A stretch of 7,372 nucleotides of DNA, from the NCBI GenBank assembly GCA_900545405.1, contig UQYT01000063.1:1-7372 (forward strand), written 5' to 3'. Under the pieces are notes generated by a model. The model was not told where the DNA came from. It did no database searches and worked only from the letters and a program-made list of their open reading frames with translations. Both the position numbers and the translations under genes were made by a program. This stretch comes from an uncultured Eubacteriales bacterium. GTDB lineage: Bacteria > Bacillota > Clostridia > Oscillospirales > Oscillospiraceae. Of the stretch, positions 1 to 5,512 are shown piece by piece (within the stretch, counting starts at the first letter, position 1; each line of letters opens with the position of its first letter).

Positions 1-1929
1 CAGACCCCGCTGCAGATCAAGCTCAGCCAGCTCTCCAAGATCCTCACCTGGCTCGTGCTCGGCATCTGCGTCGTCATATTCGCCGTGCAGATACTCCGCG
101 CGGGCGGGCTCAACTTCAACGTCGTGCTCGACAGCTTCATGGTAGCCGTCTCCCTGGCCGTCGCCGCCATACCCGAGGGCCTGGCCGCGGTCGTCACCGT
201 GGTGCTCTCGATAGGCGTCACGAACATGTCCAGGCGCAACGCCATAATCCGCCGCCTGACCGCCGTCGAGACCCTCGGCTGCGCCCAGGTCATCTGCTCG
301 GATAAGACCGGCACCCTCACCCAGAACAAGATGACCGTCGTCGACCACTACGGCGACGACGAGAAGCTCCTCGCCACCGCAATGAGCCTGTGTTCCGACG
401 CGGAGGAGGACGAGAGCGGCGTCGCCGTCGGCGAGCCGACAGAGTGCGCCCTCGTCAACTACGCCCACGGCCTCGGCCTCGGCAAGCCCGCGCTCAAGGA
501 GGCCCAGCCCCGGGTGGGCGAGGCACCCTTCGACTCCATGCGCAAGATGATGAGCACCATCCACAAGACGGCGCAGGGCATAGTCCAGTACACCAAGGGC
601 GCGCCCGACGAGATACTCAAGCTCTGCACGTCCTATCTGGACAACGGCGCCGTCAAGCCCATGACCGACGCCAAGCGCAGCGAGATCCTCGCCGCCAACA
701 AGGCCATGGCCGACCGCGCACTGCGCGTCCTCGCCGCCAGCGAGCGGCTCTGGGACTCCGTCCCCGCCGACTGCAGCCCCGCAAACCTCGAGCATGACCT
801 CACCTTCATCGGCCTCACCGGCATGATCGACCCGGTGCGCCCCGAGGTCAAGGCCGCCATCGAGGAGTGCCGCAGCGCCGGCATCCGCCCCATCATGATA
901 ACCGGCGACCACATCGACACCGCCATGGCCATCGCCCGCGAGCTCGGCATCCTCACGCCCGAGACCCGCGCCATCACCGGCAGCCAGCTCAATGACATGA
1001 GCGACGAGGAGTTTGACCGCCAGTTCAAGGACATCAGCGTCTACGCCCGCGTGCAGCCCGAGCACAAGACCCGCATAGTGAACGCCTGGCGCAAGCACGG
1101 CTCCGTCACCGCCATGACCGGCGACGGCGTAAACGACGCGCCCAGCATCAAGAGCGCCGACATCGGCGTCGGCATGGGCATCACCGGCACCGACGTCACC
1201 AAGAACGTCGCGGACATGGTCCTCGCGGACGACAACTTCGCCACCATCGTCGGCGCCGTTGAAGAGGGCCGCCGCATCTACGACAACATACGCAAGGCCA
1301 TCCAGTTCCTGCTCGGCTCCAACATGAGCGAGGTCATCAGCATCTTCGTCGCCACGCTCATGGGCTTCACGATACTCCAGCCCGTCCACCTGCTCTGGAT
1401 AAACCTCGTCACCGACTGCTTCCCCGCTCTCGCGCTCGGCATGGAAAAGGCCGAACCCGACATCATGCGCCGCAAGCCGCGTGACGCCAAGGCCGGCGTC
1501 TTTGCCGGCGGCATGGGCTTCGACATCGCCTATCAGGGCCTGCTCGTCAGCCTGCTGACCCTCGCGAGCTACTTTGTCGGCCACTACATCGAGTCCGGCG
1601 TCTGGGAGATCGCCGACAGCCCCGACGGCACTACCATGGCCTTCGTCACCATGAGCATGGCCGAGATCTTCCACAGCTTCAACATGCGCTCGCAGCGCGG
1701 CAGCATCTTCACGCTGCACAGCATGAACAAGACCCTCAACTGGGCCGCTCTCGGCAGCCTGATCGCCACGACCCTCGTCTGCGAGGTGCCGTTCATTGCC
1801 AACGCTTTCGACTTCACCAGCGTGGAGCTCAGCGAGTACCTCATCGCCCTGTGCTTTGCCGTCAGCGTCATCCCCATCGTCGAGCTCATCAAGCTCATCC
1901 AGCGCGCTGTCTCCCGGGGCCGGGCCTGA
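1..1929 (+). CDS. P-type calcium-transporting ATPase (cation-translocating P2 type), 5' truncated
   Basis: This is the C-terminal 642 residues of an ATP-driven cation pump of the inner membrane; the reading frame is open from base 1, so the N-terminal A domain and first helices lie outside the window. Numbering from the first window codon, I see the M4 motif PEGLAAVVT (58-66), the phosphorylation site DKTGTLTQNKMT with acceptor Asp101, nucleotide-domain motifs GEPTE (144) and KGAPDEIL (199), TGDH (301) and the hinge TGDGVNDAPS (373). Six C-terminal hydrophobic segments follow. By comparison with SERCA, the calcium-binding residues appear to be kept: Glu59 in M4, Asn441 and Glu444 in M5, Asn468, Thr471 and Asp472 in M6, and probably Glu555 in M8. 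This supports calcium export rather than Na/K or heavy-metal transport, though manganese is possible. The proline after PEGL is Ala here. A strong terminator follows the TGA stop, so it is the last gene of its transcript. Confidence 0.95.
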   Translation, partial: QTPLQIKLSQLSKILTWLVLGICVVIFAVQILRAGGLNFNVVLDSFMVAVSLAVAAIPEGLAAVVTVVLSIGVTNMSRRNAIIRRLTAVETLGCAQVICSDKTGTLTQNKMTVVDHYGDDEKLLATAMSLCSDAEEDESGVAVGEPTECALVNYAHGLGLGKPALKEAQPRVGEAPFDSMRKMMSTIHKTAQGIVQYTKGAPDEILKLCTSYLDNGAVKPMTDAKRSEILAANKAMADRALRVLAASERLWDSVPADCSPANLEHDLTFIGLTGMIDPVRPEVKAAIEECRSAGIRPIMITGDHIDTAMAIARELGILTPETRAITGSQLNDMSDEEFDRQFKDISVYARVQPEHKTRIVNAWRKHGSVTAMTGDGVNDAPSIKSADIGVGMGITGTDVTKNVADMVLADDNFATIVGAVEEGRRIYDNIRKAIQFLLGSNMSEVISIFVATLMGFTILQPVHLLWINLVTDCFPALALGMEKAEPDIMRRKPRDAKAGVFAGGMGFDIAYQGLLVSLLTLASYFVGHYIESGVWEIADSPDGTTMAFVTMSMAEIFHSFNMRSQRGSIFTLHSMNKTLNWAALGSLIATTLVCEVPFIANAFDFTSVELSEYLIALCFAVSVIPIVELIKLIQRAVSRGRA

Positions 1930-1948
1930 GCAGCACACGTTTCCCCAC

Positions 1949-1981
1949 ACAGCGCCGCACCTGAGTGCGGCGCTGTTTTTG
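1949..1981 (+). terminator. Rho-independent terminator of the ATPase gene
   Basis: A perfect 10 bp stem (AGCGCCGCAC at 1951-1960 with GTGCGGCGCT at 1965-1974) closes a four-base CTGA loop. Two further pairs (1949-1950 with 1975-1976) lengthen it, and it runs into GTTTTTG. It starts about 20 bases after the ATPase stop and lies before the lysR promoter, so it isolates the two transcripts. Confidence 0.92.
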
Positions 1982-2010
1982 TTGCCCCTCGGGCATGGAC
2001 ATGATAAAAT
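1982..2010 (+). promoter_or_regulatory. Candidate sigma-A promoter of the lysR gene
   Basis: TTGCCC (1982-1987) and TAAAAT (2005-2010) are separated by 17 bases, matching 4/6 and 5/6 of the consensus hexamers. The predicted start near 2017 gives an untranslated leader of about 37 bases. The site sits immediately behind the ATPase terminator in a short AT-richer island, which supports it. Confidence 0.6.
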
Positions 2011-2053
2011 TTGCTTATCAAGGCATACATCCGAGCGTAAAGGGGGCTTTTTC

Positions 2054-2959
2054 ATGGAGATAAGGGTGCTGCGCTATTTCCTTACCGTCGCCCGGGAGGA
2101 GAGCATAACCCGGGCGGCCGAGGTGCTGCACATAACTCAGCCGACGCTCAGCCGCCAGCTCTCTCAGCTGGAGGAGGAGACGGGCGTCCGGCTCCTGGAG
2201 CGCGGGCCGCGCCGCATAAGGCTCACGAGCGAGGGCATGCTGCTCCGCCGCCGGGCTGAGGAGATACTCGAGCTCGTGGACAAGACCGAGGCTGAGCTCT
2301 CAGAGCAGGATGAGCTGGTGGAGGGCCGAATCTCCATCGGCTGCGGCGAGCTGGCCTCCGTCTCGCTGCTGCCGGAGCTCTTCCGCAGCTTCCGGGAGCG
2401 CCATCCCCGCGTCGGCTTCGACCTCTACACTGCCACGGCTGACCTGGTCACGGAGCAGATGGACCGCGGCCTGCTGGACATCGGGCTGCTGCTCGAGCCC
2501 GTGGACATAGGCAAGTACGAGTTCATCCGCCTGGACATAAAGGAGCGCTGGGTCGTCCTGATGCGCCCGGACGATCCGCTGGCCTCGCAGGAGAACGTGA
2601 CGGCGCAGGACCTGCTGGGCCGTCCGCTGATACTCCCCCGCCGCACCAGCGTGCGCGGCGAGCTGGCCAGCTGGTTCGGGGACTTTTACGAGCGGCTGAA
2701 CGTCGTGTTCACCAGCAACCTCAACACCAACGGCGCGCTCATGGTGGCCAGCGGCCTCGCCTATTCCGTCGTCATCGAGGGCGCCGTGCCGCTCTGGGAC
2801 CAGAGCAAGGTGACCTACCGGCCCCTCAGCCCCGCGCTCACGGCCACCAGCGTGCTCGCCTGGAAGCGCGGCCAGCCCTTCAGCCTTGCATCGGCCCGGT
2901 TCATTGAGCACATAAAATGCTTTTTAGGCATGGATAGAGGCGATAAACTAAGTATTTGA
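2054..2959 (+). CDS. LysR-type transcriptional regulator
   Basis: A 301-residue LysR-family DNA-binding regulator, the usual length for the family. Residues 1-60 form the winged helix-turn-helix (RYFLTVAREESITRAAEVL, then ITQPTLSRQLSQLEEETGVRLLERG), followed by the linker helix rich in Glu/Leu (about 62-90) and a periplasmic-binding-protein-like effector domain starting at GRISIGCGE (91). The frame is open further upstream, but the ATG at 2054 is chosen because the family begins MEIRVLRYF and AAAGGGGG lies at a suitable distance before it; a longer version would run through the terminator and into the ATPase gene. It has its own promoter. The next promoter overlaps its stop codon, and the flavodoxin and alcohol dehydrogenase genes follow on the same strand, so they are its likely targets (inference). 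The effector is not predictable from sequence; Cys97 and Cys289 are present, but a redox role is not shown. Confidence 0.95.
   Translation: MEIRVLRYFLTVAREESITRAAEVLHITQPTLSRQLSQLEEETGVRLLERGPRRIRLTSEGMLLRRRAEEILELVDKTEAELSEQDELVEGRISIGCGELASVSLLPELFRSFRERHPRVGFDLYTATADLVTEQMDRGLLDIGLLLEPVDIGKYEFIRLDIKERWVVLMRPDDPLASQENVTAQDLLGRPLILPRRTSVRGELASWFGDFYERLNVVFTSNLNTNGALMVASGLAYSVVIEGAVPLWDQSKVTYRPLSPALTATSVLAWKRGQPFSLASARFIEHIKCFLGMDRGDKLSI
2917..2931 (+). promoter_or_regulatory. Candidate LysR operator (T-N11-A dyad)
   Basis: ATGC-N7-GCAT is an interrupted dyad that fits the LysR-family T-N11-A box. Its centre (2924) lies about 67 bases upstream of the start site predicted from the 2956-2984 promoter, which is where the LysR-family recognition site is usually centred (about -65). 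It lies inside the 3' end of the lysR coding sequence. T-N11-A is a loose motif, so the position carries most of the weight. Confidence 0.4.
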
Positions 2960-2984
2960 TATAACGCGCGTTCCGGTTTACAAT
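2956..2984 (+). promoter_or_regulatory. Near-consensus sigma-A promoter of the flavodoxin/alcohol dehydrogenase unit
   Basis: TTGATA (2956-2961) and TACAAT (2979-2984) are 17 bases apart, each matching 5 of 6 consensus bases. The lysR stop TGA (2957-2959) lies inside the -35 hexamer. The predicted start at about 2991 leaves a leader of roughly 169 bases before the flavodoxin ATG, much longer than translation needs, which points to control in the leader. Confidence 0.7.
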
Positions 2985-3024
2985 CAAGGCGCAGTCGGGA
3001 AACACCTCCCGGCGGCGCCTTGAT
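2983..3024 (+). promoter_or_regulatory. Long hairpin over the promoter -10/start site and leader 5' end
   Basis: A perfect 10 bp outer stem (ATCAAGGCGC at 2983-2992 with GCGCCTTGAT at 3015-3024) continues after one A/G mismatch into a 7 bp inner stem (2994-3000 with 3007-3013, one T-G wobble) closed by the loop AACACC. The following bases (CTTTATATGG) hold only a weak T-run, so it is a poor intrinsic terminator for lysR. RNA started at about 2991 would lack most of the outer 5' arm and keep the inner hairpin; RNA reading through from lysR could form the full structure. Confidence 0.55.
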
Positions 3025-3046
3025 CTTTATATGGGAGGCGTGCCAC

Positions 3047-3163
3047 ATGATGCGGATTTCTGCGGTCATATGCGTCCGCCCGCCGCTTTTGCGTCCGCGG
3101 CCGGAGACGGAAGACCTTCCGCGTAATCGGGGCGCAAATCTGAATCTGGAGGTATTCACATGA
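3047..3163 (+). CDS. Possible 38-residue leader peptide coupled to flavodoxin
   Basis: A small ORF beginning MMRISAVICVRPPLL and ending LNLEVFT. It has a good Shine-Dalgarno, GGGAGG (3033-3038), eight bases before its ATG. Its TGA overlaps the flavodoxin start as ATGA (3160-3163), the usual arrangement for translational coupling, and its last codons run through the flavodoxin ribosome site. It lies wholly downstream of the predicted transcription start. The peptide is Arg/Pro-rich, with one Cys (residue 9), a Pro-Pro pair (12-13) and Arg-Pro repeats; a second ATG is the next codon. I do not recognise a family. It could be a regulatory leader peptide, a small protein or a chance ORF in GC-rich DNA; ribosome site and overlap favour translation, while length and composition give no proof. 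Confidence 0.4.
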   Translation: MMRISAVICVRPPLLRPRPETEDLPRNRGANLNLEVFT

Positions 3164-3642
3164 GCAGCAAGACCCTTGTGGCATATTTCTCGGCCACGGG
3201 CACCACCGCGCGTGCGGCCCGGCGGCTGGCCGAGTCCGTCGGAGCCGACCTCTACGAGATCCGCCCCGCGGTCCCCTACACCCGCGCCGACCTCAATTGG
3301 GCCGACAGCAAGAGCCGCAGCACCCTCGAGGCGCACGAAGCCGCCTGCCGCCCCGCCATAGCCGGGGAGCCGGTGGACCTCTCGGGCTACGGCACCGTCT
3401 TTGTCGGCTTCCCCATCTGGTGGTACACCGCGCCGAGGATAATACAGAGCTTCCTAGAGAGCCACGACTTCGCGGGCAAGCGCGTCGTCCCCTTCGCCAC
3501 CTCCGGCGGCAGCGGCCTGGGCCGGACCGCCGAGGCGCTGCGCGCCAGCTGCCCCAGCGCGGAGGTCCTGCCCGGCAGGCTCCTCAACGGCGGCTCTTCC
3601 GACGGCGAACTCAAAAAATGGGCGGAGAGCGCAATAGGCTGA
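3160..3642 (+). CDS. Flavodoxin (short-chain, flavodoxin_4-like)
   Basis: A 160-residue cytoplasmic FMN protein of flavodoxin size. It starts with the beta-strand LVAYFSATGTT, where SATGTT (11-16) is the FMN phosphate-binding loop, followed by a helix (ARAARRLAE). The stretch from DLYEI (30-34) through PYTRADLNW (39-47) is typical of a clostridial flavodoxin family often annotated as NAD(P)H-dependent oxidoreductase or flavodoxin. FVGFPIWWYTAPRI (81-94) holds the aromatic loop expected to stack on the isoalloxazine ring, and TSGGSGLG (114-121) is the second flavin loop. CTGGAGG ends seven bases before the ATG. It probably carries electrons or reduces a small quinone or carbonyl substrate; the exact partner is unknown. 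The alcohol dehydrogenase frame starts 27 bases after its stop with no promoter or terminator between, so the two are probably co-transcribed under the upstream LysR regulator. Confidence 0.93.
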   Translation: MSSKTLVAYFSATGTTARAARRLAESVGADLYEIRPAVPYTRADLNWADSKSRSTLEAHEAACRPAIAGEPVDLSGYGTVFVGFPIWWYTAPRIIQSFLESHDFAGKRVVPFATSGGSGLGRTAEALRASCPSAEVLPGRLLNGGSSDGELKKWAESAIG

Positions 3643-3669
3643 GCCGCCCGGAAAGGAAGTAAAAAGATC

Positions 3670-4842
3670 ATGAGCTTTTCCATATACATGCCCACGCGCT
3701 GGTACTTCGGCGCGGGCGCGCTCAACGAGCTTGGCCGTCAGCCCCTCCCCGGCCGGACGGCACTGCTGGTCTCGTCCTCCGGCCGCTCGGCAAAGGACTC
3801 CGGCTCCCTCTACCGGGTCATGGAGCTGCTGGCCCACAGCGGCGCGGAGTTTCGGCTCTTTGACTAGGTCGAGTCCAACCCCTCCAAGGACACGGTCATG
3901 GCGGGCGCCCGGTTCGCGCGGCGAAACGGCTGCGACTTCGTCGTCGCGCTCGGCGGCGGCAGCGTCATGGACGCCGCCAAGGCCATAGCGGCCATGTCCA
4001 CGAACGACGGCGACCTCTGGGACTACGTCTCCGGCGGCTCTGGCAAGGGCCTGCCCCTGGCGCACGAGCCCCTGCCCGTCATAGCCATAACCACCACCTC
4101 CGGCACCGGCAGCGAGGTGGACCAGTGGGGCGTCGTCTCCAACACCGAGGCCCGGGAGAAGATAGGCTTCGGCGGCTATGACTCGCTCTTCCCCGTGCTC
4201 TCCATCGTCGACCCGGAGCTGATGGCCACGGTGCCGCCGGACTACACGGCCCATCAGGGCTTCGACGCGCTCTTCCACAGCGTCGAGGTGTACATCTCCC
4301 GCTTTGCCAACCCGTTCTCCGACATGGTGGCCCTGACCGCCGTTGAGAATGTGGCGCAAAACCTCGCCGCCGCGGTGCGCTGCGGCTCCGACATGGCCGC
4401 GCGCGAGAAGGTCGCCTTTGCCAACACGCTCTCCGGCTATTCCATGGTCACCGGCTGCTGCACCAGCGAGCACGCCATGGAGCACGCCATGAGCGCCTTC
4501 CACCGCGAGCTGCCCCACGGCGCCGGGCTCATCATGATCTCCAGGGCCTATTACCAGCACTTCGTGGACCTGCACGTCTGCGACGAGCGCTTCGTCCGCC
4601 TGGCTCAGGCCATGGGCATGACCGGGGCGAGCCGTGCGCAGGACTTCATAACCGCGCTGGAGCGGCTGCAGGCCGACTGCGGCGTGGACGGCCTGCGGAT
4701 GTCGGACTACGGCTTCATGCGCGAGGAGCTCCCTGAGCTCGCGCGCAACGCCAGGGCCACCATGGGCGGCCTCTTCGAGTCCGACCCCGCCGCGCTCTCC
4801 GACGAGGACTGCCTCGCCATCTTCGAGCGCGCCTACCGCTGA
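3670..4842 (+). pseudogene. Iron-containing alcohol dehydrogenase interrupted by an in-frame TAG (codon 66)
   Basis: A group III metal-dependent alcohol dehydrogenase, an NAD(P)H-linked enzyme interconverting alcohols and aldehydes. Read through the TAG at 3865-3867 it is 390 residues, the normal family length, in one frame without any indel. The N-terminal part (1-65) carries YMPTRWYFGAGAL; after the amber the sequence resumes with VESNPSKDTVMAGA, as in intact homologues (typically FDxVEPNP). Then come the nucleotide-binding GGGSVMDAAKAIA (95-107), TTTSGTGSEVDQWG (141-154) and, by alignment with the FucO family, metal ligands Asp199 and His203 (GFDALFHSVE), His268 (SEHAMEHAMS) and His283 (ELPHGAGL). 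AAAGGAAG precedes the ATG. Everything but the TAG looks under selection, so this is a very recent nonsense mutation (for example CAG, AAG or GAG to TAG), a sequence error, or real readthrough. AAGGA at 3886-3890 before ATG 3898 could allow restart, but that product lacks the first N-terminal strands. Probably the second gene of the flavodoxin operon. Confidence 0.85.
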
Positions 4843-4876
4843 GGGAAAACACTTGGACGGCGGCGCGGGCCGGGTG

Positions 4877-4885
4877 TGGTATGCT
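4877..4885 (+). promoter_or_regulatory. Possible extended -10 promoter of the lipoprotein gene
   Basis: TGGTATGCT fits TGnTATnnT, an extended -10 element, 35 bases before the lipoprotein start. TTGGAC at 4853-4858 is too far away (21 bases) to be a good -35. No terminator is seen after the alcohol dehydrogenase, so read-through from the upstream operon is the alternative. Confidence 0.3.
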
Positions 4886-4919
4886 CCAGGCATAAACAAA
4901 GCAAGGAGGCACACCCGTA

Positions 4920-5459
4920 ATGAAACTGAAAAAGCTCACCGCGCTCGTCCTGCTGCTCTCCCTCTGCCTGGCGCTCGCCGCCTGCGGCGCGGAGGAGTCC
5001 CCCGTCTCCGACGCCCCGGCGGCGGACGACGGCCTGGTGGACTACACCGTCGAGGGCGTCGGTACCTTCCGCCTGCCCGAAGGCTTCGAGATGGAGACCG
5101 GCTCCACCACCGAGCCCCTGCCCACGAACTACGTCGTCTTTGAAAAAGACGGCGTGACCATCTCCTGCAGCCGCTTCGGCAAGGACGCCTATGAGGCTGC
5201 CGGAGTGCCCCTGCCCGCGGACGTGGAGGAGTATTCCACCCGCAGCGGCGTGCAGAACGCCGTGCCCGCGGGCACCGAGTTCGCCTACGACAGCTACGGC
5301 AGCTACGCCGCCCAGTTCACGGACGAGGACGGCATCAGCTGGTACTACGTGCTGCTCAAGGGCACTGACGCCTATGCCAGCTGCTATCTCTACGCCCCGG
5401 CCGACGCCTTCGACGCCGACAGCGCCGCGCTCTGGATCAGCGGCACGGTAATCGAATGA
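4920..5459 (+). CDS. Small secreted lipoprotein of unknown function
   Basis: A 179-residue protein with a lipoprotein signal peptide: basic start MKLKK, a Leu-rich hydrophobic core (6-19) and the lipobox LAAC, with Cys22 the predicted lipidated residue. The mature part should be anchored to the outer face of the membrane. After an Ala/Asp/Glu/Ser linker (23-39) comes a compact domain beginning DYTVEGVGTFRLPEGFEMET, with mostly alternating strand-like segments and several aromatic residues (YDSYGSYAAQF, SWYYVLLKG, SCYLYAP); no transmembrane segment follows. The opening resembles other small Firmicute lipoproteins that carry an F-x-LPEGF strand, but I cannot name a family or function. AAGGAGG (4903-4909) lies ten bases before the ATG. 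The bidirectional terminator 24 bases after its stop ends the transcript. Two Cys remain in the mature domain (83 and 155) and could form a disulfide. Confidence 0.85.
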   Translation: MKLKKLTALVLLLSLCLALAACGAEESPVSDAPAADDGLVDYTVEGVGTFRLPEGFEMETGSTTEPLPTNYVVFEKDGVTISCSRFGKDAYEAAGVPLPADVEEYSTRSGVQNAVPAGTEFAYDSYGSYAAQFTDEDGISWYYVLLKGTDAYASCYLYAPADAFDADSAALWISGTVIE

Positions 5460-5482
5460 TACTCAGCCCCTCCAAATAAAGC

Positions 5483-5508
5483 GGCGCCCCGGACTTTTCC
5501 GGGGCGCC
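5483..5508. terminator. Bidirectional Rho-independent terminator between convergent genes
   Basis: A perfect 11 bp stem (GGCGCCCCGGA at 5483-5493 with TCCGGGGCGCC at 5498-5508) closes the loop CTTT. On the + strand it is followed by TTCCTTAT, on the - strand by GCTTTATTTGG, so it can end both the lipoprotein transcript and the leftward thiN transcript; the U-run is better in the leftward direction. Confidence 0.88.
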
Positions 5509-5512
5509 TTCC

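Noticed and set aside
172..198. PEGLAAVVT instead of PEGLPAVVT in M4 of the ATPase
   Set aside because: The Pro to Ala change looks striking against SERCA, but similar variants occur in bacterial P2-type ATPases as far as I recall; the liganding Glu is present.
1796..2053. In-frame upstream extension of the LysR protein to ATG 1796
   Set aside because: It would overlap the end of the ATPase gene and run through its terminator and the lysR promoter; the translation is Ser/Pro-rich and the LysR family starts at 2054.
3072..3098. Direct repeat GCGTCCGC (3072-3079 and 3091-3098) in the leader ORF
   Set aside because: Only two 8-base copies in GC-rich DNA encoding Arg-Pro; no further copies, so no support for an iteron or binding array.
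2991..3160. Known riboswitch (FMN, SAM, TPP, cobalamin, Moco) in the flavodoxin leader
   Set aside because: The leader upstream of a flavodoxin made an FMN riboswitch worth checking, but I could not match its conserved core or that of other common classes; only hairpins and Shine-Dalgarno complements are seen.
2815..3336. Antisense open frames over the flavodoxin leader (also 2984-3184)
   Set aside because: No ribosome sites or recognisable domains, and they overlap two real genes and the leader hairpin; composition typical of GC-rich shadows.
4853..4885. TTGGAC with TATGCT as a normal promoter for the lipoprotein
   Set aside because: The 21-base spacer is too long for a normal sigma-A promoter; only the extended -10 is retained, at low confidence.
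3454..4914. 486-codon open frame on the - strand opposite the alcohol dehydrogenase
   Set aside because: Antisense shadow of a GC-rich coding gene: Gly/Val/His/Ala-rich low-complexity translation, no recognisable domain, while the + strand frame shows clear family motifs.
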